Source: Thalassotalea nanhaiensis
GTDB lineage: Bacteria > Pseudomonadota > Gammaproteobacteria > Enterobacterales > Alteromonadaceae
Reading direction: 5' to 3'
Assembly: GCF_031583575.1 (NCBI RefSeq)
Contig: NZ_CP134146.1
Coordinates: 3,782,001 to 3,846,000, forward strand
Length of the DNA stretch: 64,000 nt
Below are positions 41,183 to 50,668 of the stretch, in pieces. Each line of letters starts with the position of its first letter. Within the stretch, counting starts at the first letter, position 1. The notes under the pieces are model-generated. The model worked only from the letters and a program-made list of their open reading frames with translations, made no database searches and was not told the DNA's origin. A program made the position numbers and the translations under genes.

Positions 41183-41818
41183 CTAATTTTGGTTTATGTT
41201 TATCACTACTGAACTTGTAGCTGGTTGATAAGAAAAATTATTACCAACATTCTCATCGGCAGGTGCTGTGTAGTCGTCACCATTTTTAGCTAGTGTCTCT
41301 TTTAAAAAGTATACACAAGAGCTCAGAGGACCCGCACCACCTACTGCAGCGAAGTATTTATAGCTATCAGTATCGACACCATTTAACTCACTTAAGTCAC
41401 TGGTAAGCAACGGTGGTTGTTGTAAGATGTTGTTCCAAATATCTACACAGTCAGCTAATTCCAAAGAATCATTTGGGTTATTACCATCGGATAAGCCGAT
41501 AGGATAGCCAGGACGTACGCCATTATTTTGATTTTCAGTTGTTAAAATTAAATTACTACCATCATAATTTACGACATTAAATTGACCATCACTGGTTCGC
41601 CCTTCAGCTTCCCATTGGGCGCGGGCAAGTGAGACACCAGTTGCAAAACCACCAGCCATGCCTTCAATATTCGCTTGTTGAGCTTGCTCTGTTAAGTCGA
41701 TAAATTTAGGTATCGCGGTTACGGCTAATAAACCAAGTAATACCACAACGATAACTAATTCAATTAAGGTGAAACCTTTGTTAAGGTTTAGGCGTTGGTT
41801 TAATTTGTAGTTTTTCAT
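41183..41818 (-). CDS. mshB: MSHA pilin-like protein MshB
   Basis: Prepilin-like protein (211 aa) with NKGFTLIELVIVVVLLGLLA after a 14-residue leader, close in its first 60 residues to MshA but with a longer body. GAGGGAA lies before the ATG. It stands between mshF and mshA as in Vibrio. Confidence 0.9.
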   Translation of the reverse strand: MKNYKLNQRLNLNKGFTLIELVIVVVLLGLLAVTAIPKFIDLTEQAQQANIEGMAGGFATGVSLARAQWEAEGRTSDGQFNVVNYDGSNLILTTENQNNGVRPGYPIGLSDGNNPNDSLELADCVDIWNNILQQPPLLTSDLSELNGVDTDSYKYFAAVGGAGPLSSCVYFLKETLAKNGDDYTAPADENVGNNFSYQPATSSVVININQN

Positions 41819-41894
41819 AATTCCCTCAAACTATCTGTATAATTCTAACTGTAATAGAGATTGAGTTTAAATCAACATAAATCTCATTAACCTG

Positions 41895-42380
41895 CTAATT
41901 TTTATTGGTTATTTTGCCATTAGAGCTATTGTACTCTATATATATTCGCTCATTTAATTGGTATCTGCAAATTCGTGCTTTTTGCTTTGTATTATTCTTT
42001 AGCTCTACAGCAAATAACGGTTTATTCAACACTTTCATTTCAGCACCTGTGACTTTGTTCCAAATTCGTTCACAAGCGTCATGATCCAAAACTAAATCTG
42101 GCCAACCAAATTCATTTAAATTAAAAACCTTCGAATCAAACTGTTCACTAGAACCTGGTAACCGCTCTTTAATCGTGACACTGTCTGGCTTGCCGGTCAT
42201 AAACCATTGCGAATGAATTAACAGTACCTTACTGGTAAATTCAGCTGCTGAAGCTGCCATACTGGTTTTATATAGGTCTTCTTCATTTTTATGAAAATAA
42301 CTTAAAAATGTCGCCATCAATACAAAAACAATAACCACGATAAGTAATACTTTTATCTGGCTAACATTACGTATTGCCAT
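41895..42380 (-). CDS. mshF: MSHA biogenesis protein MshF
   Basis: 161-aa protein with one N-terminal membrane helix (about residues 8-27) and a soluble domain. It has no prepilin motif. It is assigned from its place between mshG and mshB and from its pseudopilin-like layout; sequence conservation in MshF is low. Confidence 0.8.
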   Translation of the reverse strand: MAIRNVSQIKVLLIVVIVFVLMATFLSYFHKNEEDLYKTSMAASAAEFTSKVLLIHSQWFMTGKPDSVTIKERLPGSSEQFDSKVFNLNEFGWPDLVLDHDACERIWNKVTGAEMKVLNKPLFAVELKNNTKQKARICRYQLNERIYIEYNSSNGKITNKN

Positions 42381-42416
42381 AGTTAGTTAAGCCTGTATTT
42401 CACAATGCATAATCAT

Positions 42417-43643
42417 TTACCCCTGCACCGCCGAGTACATATCCCACATTGGCGTGAAAATGCCCAGTGCAAGTATTAATACCAATCCGGCCATAAAGCT
42501 GATTAAAATAGGCTCTATTCGATCGGTTAATGTTTTTAAGTCATAATCAACTTCACGTTCATAATACTCAGCCACTTCTTCAAGTAGTTCATCAATTTTA
42601 CCGGTTTCTTCACCAACTGAAATCATTTGTAATACTAACGGTGTAAAAAGTTCACTCGACTTAGAAGTGCGCAGTAAAGTTTCTCCAGTTTCAACCTGTT
42701 GACGCATTCTTCTAACTTTATCGGTCATAAAACTGTTGCCAATTGCATCTGCGGTTAAGCTCAGTCCGGTGGTAATTGGGATACCAGCCTTTAACACAAT
42801 TGAAAAACTATGGGAAAATCTCGCTAACAGCGAACGTTCAATAATTTCTCCAACGAGAGGAATACTTAATTTACGTTTATCCCAATTATATAAACCATGC
42901 TCAGTCGCAACGTACCGTTTAAAAGAGAATACGCTGATAAACATAACTGCTAAAATCAGCCACCAATAGTTAGTGAAGAAGTTTGAACTGGCAATTAGCC
43001 ATTGTGTGGCCCAAGGAAGTTCTGTTTGAAATTGCTTAAACATGTCAGCAAAAATAGGAATTACCCAAATATTTAGAATAAACATAGCGATAACAATGGC
43101 GATTATAACAAAGCTTGGATAGCGCATTGCTTGTTTTATATTTTTTTTAGTTTCTTCTTCTCGCTCTAAATACTGAGCAAGTTTGGCGAATGACTCATCC
43201 AACTGACCTGTGTTTTCACCAACATGAACAACCGACACCATTAACTTACCAAACACTTCTGGATAGTTTGACATTGATGATGACAAGCTGAAGCCTTTTT
43301 CTAATTTTTCATGAATGGCAAATAACACATCCTGTAATGCTTTTGATTTTGTCGTATCTGCCAAGCCTCGCATTGCACTTAATATTGGCACGCCTGAACG
43401 CATTAATGCATACATTTGCCGACAAAACATGATCATGTCTATAGGAGATACATGCTTTGAAACCAACCAACCAGACAATTTTACAGATGTTGTTGCTGAT
43501 TCAGTGGTAGCAGCTTTAATAGTGATGGGGATGATACTTTGCTTATTTAATTGTTCAGCCACAGCAGTGCTTGAGCTTGCATCAATAGTGCCCGAAACTT
43601 GCTTGCCGTGACTACTGCGGCCAATGTAATGAAATGCTGCCAT
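42417..43643 (-). CDS. mshG: MSHA platform protein MshG
   Basis: Inner-membrane platform protein of the GspF/PilC family, 408 aa, with two T2SSF domains and three membrane helices near residues 170-190, 215-240 and 375-395. The GENTGQLDESF and GEETGKIDELL repeats are the conserved T2SSF motifs. Works with the MshE ATPase. Confidence 0.94.
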   Translation of the reverse strand: MAAFHYIGRSSHGKQVSGTIDASSSTAVAEQLNKQSIIPITIKAATTESATTSVKLSGWLVSKHVSPIDMIMFCRQMYALMRSGVPILSAMRGLADTTKSKALQDVLFAIHEKLEKGFSLSSSMSNYPEVFGKLMVSVVHVGENTGQLDESFAKLAQYLEREEETKKNIKQAMRYPSFVIIAIVIAMFILNIWVIPIFADMFKQFQTELPWATQWLIASSNFFTNYWWLILAVMFISVFSFKRYVATEHGLYNWDKRKLSIPLVGEIIERSLLARFSHSFSIVLKAGIPITTGLSLTADAIGNSFMTDKVRRMRQQVETGETLLRTSKSSELFTPLVLQMISVGEETGKIDELLEEVAEYYEREVDYDLKTLTDRIEPILISFMAGLVLILALGIFTPMWDMYSAVQG

Positions 43644-43653
43644 AAGTTATCTA

Positions 43654-45357
43654 CTAGTTTATATCTATCACTTCTGTTAATCGTAATACTTCGTCTACCG
43701 TGGTTACACCTTGTACAGCATAATCGTAGGCTGCAACAGCTAAAGGGCGATACCCTTCACTCTGTTTAGCTACGCGACTAAATTCTACTGTATCTTCATT
43801 TTTCAATGCATCCATCATAGGGGTATTTAGCTCTAATAGCTCAAATACACCAATTCGACCTCGGTAACCACTGTAGTTACACGACTGGCAACCGCTGCCT
43901 TTATAAAATTTTGCGGTAGGCTTGCCTGCAGTCAAATTTTCTAACCAGATACTTTCTTGCGGCTCTAATTGGTGTTCGATAGTACAACTTGGACAAATTC
44001 GACGGACCAATCTTTGCGCAACAATGGCTCTTAATGCACTGCTCACTAAAAATCCTGGAGCCCCCATGTCAATTAACCGAATTGCCGAGGTAATGGCATC
44101 ATTAGTATGAAGTGTTGAAAGTACCATATGACCAGTTAACGCACCTCGCATACCAATATCGACAGTATCCGAGTCTCGCATTTCACCAACCATCAATACG
44201 TCAGGATCCTGGCGTAATGCAGTTCTTAATACCCGAGCAAAACTTAAATCAATTTTTTCACTCACCTGCACTTGATTGATACGTGGTATTCGATACTCAA
44301 CCGGGTCTTCAACAGTAATAATTTTAGTTTCAGGTTTGTTTAATTCTGCCAGTGCGGCGTAAAGCGTCGTTGTTTTACCGCTACCTGTAGGTCCGGTTAC
44401 TAAAACCATACCGTTGGAACGAGTTATTTGTAATCTTAAGCGTTTAATTAAGTCGTCAGGTAGACCTGTTTGTTCCAATCTAACTATGCCGCCGGTTTGA
44501 TCCAGTAAACGCATAACTACAGATTCACCAAACTGTACAGGCATGGTCGACATACGTACGTCTATTTCATGGCCTTTGATACGTAAATGAAAACGCCCAT
44601 CTTGCGGTAACCGTTTTTCAGAAATGTCCAAGCTTGCCATCAGTTTTAATTTCAATACTAAAGCATTGGCTATTTTTGCCTGATTAATGACGCTTTCTTG
44701 CAAAATACCATCAACGCGCTGACGAATACGTAAACGGTCTTTTTCTGGTTCAATATGTACATCTGAGGCCCGCATTTGTACTGCGTCTTCAAAAACCGAT
44801 TGCAAAAGTTTATCAACGGTTGCATCACTGCCTTCACTTTCTGCTGCAAAATCTACTTCCTTAGCATCTACATACTCTTCTTCAAGTTGGCTGGCAAAAG
44901 ATTCAATTTCCGCAGTACGTCGATATAAATTATCAAACGCTGTAAATATTTGCGATTCTGCAACCGCAGCAAGCTTTAGCTCTCTTGGTGCAAGGTATAT
45001 TTCTAATTGATCTAATGCGTTCAGATCTGCTGGGTCGCTCATGCCTAATAAGACTGTATCGTCATCATATTCGAGCACCAAAGCTCTTAAACGACGAGCA
45101 TGTACTTCTGGTAAAATCTCAACTACATTTGGTGCAATATAGCGCTGAGTAATATCAATGAACGGTAAACTCATCTGCTTCGCTAAAAATTGCAATAATT
45201 GCCTTTCACTAATAAAGCCTAATTCAATTAATGAATCACCTAATTTACGATGAGTAGTATTTTGCAGTTTCAGAGCATGGGAAAGTTGATCCTCAGAGAT
45301 TATATTCTCTTCAACTAACAGATCGCCCAAACGTAATTTTAATTTAGGTGTAGCCAT
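43654..45357 (-). CDS. mshE: MSHA extension ATPase MshE
   Basis: GspE/PilB-family pilus-extension ATPase, 567 aa. Two N-terminal MshEN motifs (RLGDLLVEEN, KLGDSLIELG), the c-di-GMP-binding module, are seen at about residues 7-60. Walker A GPTGSGKTT is near 321-329, Asp and His boxes follow, and two CxxC pairs (CPSC, CQSC) form the zinc site. AGGGG ribosome site. c-di-GMP control is known for V. cholerae MshE and is inferred here. Confidence 0.96.
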   Translation of the reverse strand: MATPKLKLRLGDLLVEENIISEDQLSHALKLQNTTHRKLGDSLIELGFISERQLLQFLAKQMSLPFIDITQRYIAPNVVEILPEVHARRLRALVLEYDDDTVLLGMSDPADLNALDQLEIYLAPRELKLAAVAESQIFTAFDNLYRRTAEIESFASQLEEEYVDAKEVDFAAESEGSDATVDKLLQSVFEDAVQMRASDVHIEPEKDRLRIRQRVDGILQESVINQAKIANALVLKLKLMASLDISEKRLPQDGRFHLRIKGHEIDVRMSTMPVQFGESVVMRLLDQTGGIVRLEQTGLPDDLIKRLRLQITRSNGMVLVTGPTGSGKTTTLYAALAELNKPETKIITVEDPVEYRIPRINQVQVSEKIDLSFARVLRTALRQDPDVLMVGEMRDSDTVDIGMRGALTGHMVLSTLHTNDAITSAIRLIDMGAPGFLVSSALRAIVAQRLVRRICPSCTIEHQLEPQESIWLENLTAGKPTAKFYKGSGCQSCNYSGYRGRIGVFELLELNTPMMDALKNEDTVEFSRVAKQSEGYRPLAVAAYDYAVQGVTTVDEVLRLTEVIDIN

Positions 45358-45359
45358 AA

Positions 45360-46481
45360 TTACCCCTCCAACTCAGCAAGTCGTTGTTTGGCAAACTGTA
45401 ATGAATTACTGGACAGCCTTCCTAAAGCAATTGCTTTTTGATAAGCCGAAGTAGCAGGTTGGTATTGTTCATTACTGTCATAAGAAATCGCTAAAGCAAG
45501 CCACCATCTACTTTGCTCTGGGCGCATCACCAAAAGTTTATTGTAGGCATTAATAGCAGCGACATGATGATCGCTTTGTGAAGCCATTGACGCTAACGCC
45601 AATTGATACTCTAAAAGCCTACTTGTAGATAGCTCACTTAATACTTTGAATGCTTTTTCATTGTTACCTTCAATCGAATAAATTCGCGCTAACATCATGC
45701 GAAAATCTTCATTGTCAGGCATTAACATTACGCCTTGTGATAACAAATTTTTTGCCGGTTGATACGTTTTACGTCCAAACCATAACGCGGCAAGCTCTTT
45801 TCGAGCCTCAACATAATAAGGTTGTAAAATAATCGCTTCTTCCAATAGCGTTTCAGCTTTTTTCAACTGGCCATTTTGTAAAGCCCGCATTGCAATATTT
45901 AGTTTTTTATCTGCTAACTTGGCCGGAGTTAATTCAACTTTAGAAATCACTAACGATGATGTTTTTGCAACATCCTCTTTAGTCGGTATCGCAGTGGGTA
46001 CTTCTTTTGATAAATGTGTACTTTGCACAGCTGAAACAGTTACAACCTCTGGGTCAGTTTTTGCTAACACTACAGCCGCAGTTGGCTCTTTCTGCGCAGC
46101 TTCTTTCGGCGTAACATTTACATCAGTATTGGTCGCAATTTCACTGGTAGTATTTTTATTATTGTTAGCTGGCACAGTGTCATCTTTTCGTGTTTTAACA
46201 ATGGCAGGCTTAGCTTGTTTATTTTCAGCATTTAGCGTTTTTTCAACTACAGAGTTATCAACAATTAAGGGGGTTGAAGATATTGTTTGCGCATTAGGGA
46301 ATAAAAAATACATTGAGGCAATACAAATACTCGCCGTGATCAATATTGCGATTAAAACCATTCCAAAGTTTTTGTTAGTAGCAGTCGCCGGCATACGACT
46401 TTGATAATGACCATTAGCAATTGCTTGTTCGTCTGCTTTACGCTTATCCAGATCTTTAAGCATTTCATTGATAACACTCAT
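45360..46481 (-). CDS. mshN: MSHA biogenesis protein MshN (TPR protein)
   Basis: 373-aa bitopic protein: a cytoplasmic N terminus (SVINEMLKDLDKR), a membrane helix at about residues 40-58, a Thr/Lys-rich linker, then several TPR repeats (about 180-370). The frame extends upstream to 46550, but ATG 46481 overlaps the mshM stop as ATGA and matches the family N terminus. Probably a periplasmic assembly scaffold. Confidence 0.88.
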   Translation of the reverse strand: MSVINEMLKDLDKRKADEQAIANGHYQSRMPATATNKNFGMVLIAILITASICIASMYFLFPNAQTISSTPLIVDNSVVEKTLNAENKQAKPAIVKTRKDDTVPANNNKNTTSEIATNTDVNVTPKEAAQKEPTAAVVLAKTDPEVVTVSAVQSTHLSKEVPTAIPTKEDVAKTSSLVISKVELTPAKLADKKLNIAMRALQNGQLKKAETLLEEAIILQPYYVEARKELAALWFGRKTYQPAKNLLSQGVMLMPDNEDFRMMLARIYSIEGNNEKAFKVLSELSTSRLLEYQLALASMASQSDHHVAAINAYNKLLVMRPEQSRWWLALAISYDSNEQYQPATSAYQKAIALGRLSSNSLQFAKQRLAELEG

Positions 46482-47377
46482 CGTAAAACCTCGAAATAAA
46501 CCATACTCATCATAGTTATTATTGCCGATCCGCTTACCAATAAGGGCCAACCAAAGCGGCGGGATTCTTTTACCGACTCAGTATCTTTAATTGCCAGGGC
46601 AACATCTTTGGCAGATGCCGCATACTTGCCTTGACCATAACAAAGCATCAAAATTTTATGACAAAGTACATTCACTAATCTTGGTGTACCACAGCTCACT
46701 TTGGCAATACGTTTGTATAAGGACTCTGAAAACAAACTTTGCCCTTTATAGCCAGCAATCTTTAATCGATGTTCGATGTAATGCTGTACCTCATTACGAT
46801 CCATGGTTCTTAATTTATATGCAAACGTAATGCGTTGTTTAAGCTGCCTAAATTTATTCTCATTTAAACGCAGGTCTAACTCTGGTTGTGCAAACAATAC
46901 AACTTGTAATAATTTACGTGTTTCTGTTTCTAAATTTGTAAATAATCTCAGCGCTTCTAAGCTTTCTTCAGGCAGTGCCTGCGCCTCATCAAGAATCAAC
47001 ACCACAGAATGGCCTTTGCTATGAAGTTCTAACAACCTTTTTTGAATTCGCTCACTAAGTAAGTTTACATTCATCCGTTGCGCTTGCTTAATGCCCAATT
47101 CAGTAGCTAAGGCCCGGCGTAACTCATCAGGTTTCAAATATGGATTCGGAATATATGCGGTAACAAAATGCTCCGGTATATCGTTTAATAATTTTCGGCA
47201 AATTAAGGTTTTACCCGTTCCAACTTCGCCAATGACTTTAATAAAGCCTTCACCATTTTTTAGCGCAACCAATAAAACATCAAGGGCTTCATCATGTGGT
47301 TGAAGCCCTAAATAAAAATTGGTGTTTGGCGTCAGAGTAAAAGGCAACTCTGACAATCCATAATGGTACAAATACAT
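46478..47377 (-). CDS. mshM: MSHA biogenesis AAA ATPase MshM (ExeA-like)
   Basis: ExeA/GspA-type AAA ATPase, 299 aa. Walker A GEVGTGKT at about residues 50-57 and Walker B VVLILDEAQ at about 124-132 are intact, with a C-terminal membrane helix (about 277-296). In ExeA the partner aids secretin assembly through peptidoglycan; the secretin MshL is the next gene upstream. Confidence 0.9.
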   Translation of the reverse strand: MYLYHYGLSELPFTLTPNTNFYLGLQPHDEALDVLLVALKNGEGFIKVIGEVGTGKTLICRKLLNDIPEHFVTAYIPNPYLKPDELRRALATELGIKQAQRMNVNLLSERIQKRLLELHSKGHSVVLILDEAQALPEESLEALRLFTNLETETRKLLQVVLFAQPELDLRLNENKFRQLKQRITFAYKLRTMDRNEVQHYIEHRLKIAGYKGQSLFSESLYKRIAKVSCGTPRLVNVLCHKILMLCYGQGKYAASAKDVALAIKDTESVKESRRFGWPLLVSGSAIITMMSMVYFEVLR

Positions 47378-47380
47378 TGT

Positions 47381-49072
47381 TTACTCGCTTTCAGGAAACC
47401 ACTTTTGTAACAATGAACGCGCTTCTTTGATTTGATCCTGCCAAGTTTCTTTACCAATAACCACTGGCTTTAACAAGATCACTAATTCTTTTTTCACAAT
47501 TGATTCGCTGCGATTGGTGAATAACTCACCTAAATATGGAATATCGCCTAAGAATGGTGTTTTTGATTCAATTTCAGATTTAGTCGACTCAATCAAGCCA
47601 CCTAAGACAATAACTTCACCAGATTTAGCCTTAACTATAGTGTCTGATTCTCTCACTCTAGACTTGGCTAATGGCAGTAAAATATCTTCTTGGCTAAAGG
47701 TTAAACTTTTAAGTTGCTCGCTAGTTACCGTTACTGAAGGGTGAACGTGTAAAATCACTTCGCCTGATTCATTAATTTGTGGAGTCACATCTAAGGCAAT
47801 ACCAGAGAAAAACGGTGTTAATTCTATTTCAGGAGTTACCGTTGTGGCGTTGCCCGTTATTGTAGTACTTGAAACTTCTGTAACAAAGTACTCATCTTCA
47901 CCAACTTTAATCACCGCTTTTTGATTATTCGTTGCGGTTACTCTTGGACTCGATAATACCTGTACTTTACCTTGAGTAGACAACAAGGTTATTAAGCCTG
48001 AAAAATCAGTGCCTGATATAGCTAAATTGCCACCACCGCCAATAATGGAAGAGATACCATTACCAGCAATATTACCGTTACTGGTAAAACCAACATTGCC
48101 GCTATCCACATCACCAATGGCGGCCCAAGAGATGCCTTGTTGATAATCATCGTTTAGGGTAACTTCTAAGATTTTCGCTTCAATAATAACTTGTCTACGT
48201 AAATGCTGTTGCGATTGTTCAATAAAGCTTTCTATCGCTTTAATTTCATTAGGCAGAGCTTTTACAGTAATTAAACCAGCTTGTGGTGAAACGATTACCG
48301 TTCGTCCATCTTCAGTGCCGATTAGAGCTTGCAAGGTTTCTTCTAGCTCTGACCAATAATCAGATTCATTCTCCGTAAATATATTGATGCCACTACGCTG
48401 AGATTGATTATTGCCCTGGCTGTTGTTATTTGAAGAGCCGTTATTATTCGAGGAGCTATTGTTGTTTGAACCATTACTACCGTTTTGGTTGTTATTACCT
48501 GAATTTGGATCGTTGCTGGACACACCACCAGAATTAATGCTGGTAGAAGATAAACCCGACCGTTTTAAAAACAAATAGTCAAGAGCGATTGTTTGAGTTC
48601 GCATTCCCGCAGGATATACTTGAATCACCTTATTGGTTTTCTTGATGTCAAAACCGTAAATATCTTGAACGATATCTAAAATTTCAGACAACGTCACTTC
48701 TGTTAAGTTTAGCGTTATTTCACCTTCAACCTCTGGATGTATGGCAATTGAATAATCACTGTCACCAACAATTGCAGAAAAGAAATCTTTTGCCGGTATT
48801 TGATTCGCAGCAATATCCATGCGTTTTTCAATCATTAGCGAATCACGAGCGGCAGCTAACCCTTGTTGCATAATGTCTTGCTGAACAGCTAACGGAACTT
48901 CAGACAGAGGCTTTGTTTTTGCCGGCTTATTACTCTTTATCGAGTCATCCAGTACATCTTTTGGCTCTTCTTGCTTAGCCGTTGTCTCTTTGGGCTGCTC
49001 AGCAGTGGATGAACATCCAGACAAGGTCATTGCCGTGGTACAGAATAAACTTAACAACAAATGCTTTTTCAT
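47381..49072 (-). CDS. mshL: MSHA outer-membrane secretin MshL
   Basis: Secretin lipoprotein that forms the outer-membrane pore for the pilus. Lipobox LSGC with Cys20, N-domains at about residues 90-300, then the secretin domain (about 330-555; VLGGLIESTKS, FLGDIPYLGELF). A striking Asn/Ser/Gly-only stretch at about residues 186-222 splits the N-domains. 563 aa. It is followed by mshM after 3 bp. Confidence 0.94.
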   Translation of the reverse strand: MKKHLLLSLFCTTAMTLSGCSSTAEQPKETTAKQEEPKDVLDDSIKSNKPAKTKPLSEVPLAVQQDIMQQGLAAARDSLMIEKRMDIAANQIPAKDFFSAIVGDSDYSIAIHPEVEGEITLNLTEVTLSEILDIVQDIYGFDIKKTNKVIQVYPAGMRTQTIALDYLFLKRSGLSSTSINSGGVSSNDPNSGNNNQNGSNGSNNNSSSNNNGSSNNNSQGNNQSQRSGINIFTENESDYWSELEETLQALIGTEDGRTVIVSPQAGLITVKALPNEIKAIESFIEQSQQHLRRQVIIEAKILEVTLNDDYQQGISWAAIGDVDSGNVGFTSNGNIAGNGISSIIGGGGNLAISGTDFSGLITLLSTQGKVQVLSSPRVTATNNQKAVIKVGEDEYFVTEVSSTTITGNATTVTPEIELTPFFSGIALDVTPQINESGEVILHVHPSVTVTSEQLKSLTFSQEDILLPLAKSRVRESDTIVKAKSGEVIVLGGLIESTKSEIESKTPFLGDIPYLGELFTNRSESIVKKELVILLKPVVIGKETWQDQIKEARSLLQKWFPESE

Positions 49073-49083
49073 ATTATTTCTAC

Positions 49084-49392
49084 TTATTTGGTCAAAGCGT
49101 TAGTAAACAAAACCAGCTCAATCGTTTCGGAAGAGCTTTGGAGTACCACTTTTTGTTTTTCTATTTTAATTACTTTAAATTCATCAAGACGGTCACCAAC
49201 AACCATAGCTTTTTTATTAATAATGGCTTTTCGTGAGTTGCCTGAAATTATAATCGAATACAGTTTCAAGTTTTGCTTTATTGATTCTCTATCAGTAATC
49301 GATTTTGAAAATGGTCTTGTTGGATCAAGTTGTTCAGCATTAATGTTAAAAGAGAACAACGTCAGTAAAATAACAAATGAAATTTTAAACAC
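49084..49392 (-). CDS. mshK: MSHA biogenesis protein MshK
   Basis: Small exported protein (102 aa) with a signal peptide ending near FNINA and the MshK segment QLDPTRPFSKS. It begins with GTG at 49392 behind a strong AAGGAG site that lies within the end of mshJ (8-bp overlap). It resembles PilP-type partners that link the inner-membrane complex to the secretin. Confidence 0.85.
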   Translation of the reverse strand: MFKISFVILLTLFSFNINAEQLDPTRPFSKSITDRESIKQNLKLYSIIISGNSRKAIINKKAMVVGDRLDEFKVIKIEKQKVVLQSSSETIELVLFTNALTK

Positions 49393-50062
49393 CGATAAAC
49401 TCCTTCGTCGTACTTAAACTGTACATTTCTATATTCAAGGTCGCTGAAGGGTAATCGTCAACACTATAGTCAAACTCATGCCAATAAAAAGACCAAGAAA
49501 GCTGCTCTACATTTTTTAAATAGTCCCGTAATTGAAAATAATTTCCCTGCAAACTAATTCGAATGGTATGGCGATATAAGTCAATCGTGTCAGAAGAGCT
49601 GTCTGTTAGTGTTTTTTCAGTATTTAGTTCATCTTTTATTAACGGCTCAGGTGCAACTGCATCAAATGAAATCAACTTAACACCGGGTGACAATTGCAGC
49701 ATGTCTTGTAATGCACTGCGCATTTTACTTGGCGAAATAAGCTCATTTGTTAACGAGCGCAACTCATTATCTATATCACCTAACTTACTACGATACTGTG
49801 CTATTTTCTTATCAAGCTCTTTATTGGGATCTTTAGCTAACTTAACTTGTGCTTTGGCTGATTCAAGGCTGATTTTACTATTTTGACTTTTCAGTTGGGC
49901 GATCGAGTTTGTTACTCGTTTACTTTTGTTTTGTGCTGTTTCAAATGCAAACATATTAAACAATAAAAATAATACAATTACACCTGCTAACAATATCATA
50001 TACTGCTCGCGCACACTTAATTTGGAGAATTTCTCGGAATACACAAACCATTGTTTTTGCAT
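49385..50062 (-). CDS. mshJ: MSHA biogenesis protein MshJ (PilO-like)
   Basis: 225-aa bitopic protein with a membrane helix at about residues 25-43, a coiled coil (about 45-105) and a PilO-like ferredoxin-type domain. It begins three bases after the mshI2 stop, behind the G9 run of that gene. Confidence 0.85.
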   Translation of the reverse strand: MQKQWFVYSEKFSKLSVREQYMILLAGVIVLFLLFNMFAFETAQNKSKRVTNSIAQLKSQNSKISLESAKAQVKLAKDPNKELDKKIAQYRSKLGDIDNELRSLTNELISPSKMRSALQDMLQLSPGVKLISFDAVAPEPLIKDELNTEKTLTDSSSDTIDLYRHTIRISLQGNYFQLRDYLKNVEQLSWSFYWHEFDYSVDDYPSATLNIEMYSLSTTKEFIGV

Positions 50063-50065
50063 TAT

Positions 50066-50668
50066 TTACCCCCCCCCTTCTTGAGCAAACTTAGAACTAA
50101 CAATAAAGGATGTATTGCCGTCTTCGTTTACACTTAAATTAAATTGCGCAAAGCTCTTTCCAGCCATAAACGTAGAATTTTGAAATCCTGATAACCAAAG
50201 TGGAACGGAATCTGCGTTTCGAGCTAGACCATGCATACTAATGTTATCATCATTAATTTTTACTGCGGTTAAGCTTACTTCACGATTATGATGTTCGGCT
50301 ATTTCCGACATGATGTCAGCAAAACCACTTAATCTAACCTGAGTTTGATCGGTAAGTTGGCGATGTAAAACCTGTTTGTTTTGAAAGATAAATTTGAGTG
50401 TAGATAAGCGGTTTTCTTTTCTAGGATCGACCACGCGAGAGCTTAATATATCTTCGTACTGCTCCAGCTGGTTCGATAATTGCACATTTTTCTTTTTTAG
50501 AGCGCTATATTGCTGATTTAATTTTGTTTCATTTACATTGAAATAGGCAGTAATAAGTATGCATATTAAGGCAAAACCTGCCCATACCCGTACCGCATTA
50601 GTTAACGTTAACCAATTTTGAACTGCAACCAATTCATCTGTTAATAAATTAATGCGAGCCTTAGTCAT
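50066..50668 (-). CDS. MSHA biogenesis protein MshI2 (PilN-like)
   Basis: 200-aa bitopic protein with a membrane helix at about residues 24-42, a coiled coil and a PilN-like periplasmic domain. The frame is open upstream to 50695, but ATG 50668 lies 6 nt after a GGAG site and begins TKARINLL, the typical PilN start. The last three codons before the stop are GGG GGG GGG, giving a nine-G homopolymer. Overlaps mshI by 8 bp. Confidence 0.87.
   Translation of the reverse strand: MTKARINLLTDELVAVQNWLTLTNAVRVWAGFALICILITAYFNVNETKLNQQYSALKKKNVQLSNQLEQYEDILSSRVVDPRKENRLSTLKFIFQNKQVLHRQLTDQTQVRLSGFADIMSEIAEHHNREVSLTAVKINDDNISMHGLARNADSVPLWLSGFQNSTFMAGKSFAQFNLSVNEDGNTSFIVSSKFAQEGGG
50069..50077 (-). 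repeat. G9 homopolymer at the end of mshI2
   Basis: Nine consecutive G (C on the plus strand) immediately before the mshI2 stop codon. It is exceptional in this AT-rich sequence. Losing or gaining a base would change the C terminus and shift the stop relative to the mshJ start. Confidence 0.9.

Noticed and set aside
45919-46404. 161-codon plus-strand open frame inside mshN
   Set aside because: Antisense shadow of the mshN linker with no ribosome site; mshN is well supported by its TPR and operon context.
46482-46550. Upstream extension of mshN
   Set aside because: The extra residues lie inside the coding region of mshM and the ATGA overlap at 46481 gives a better start.
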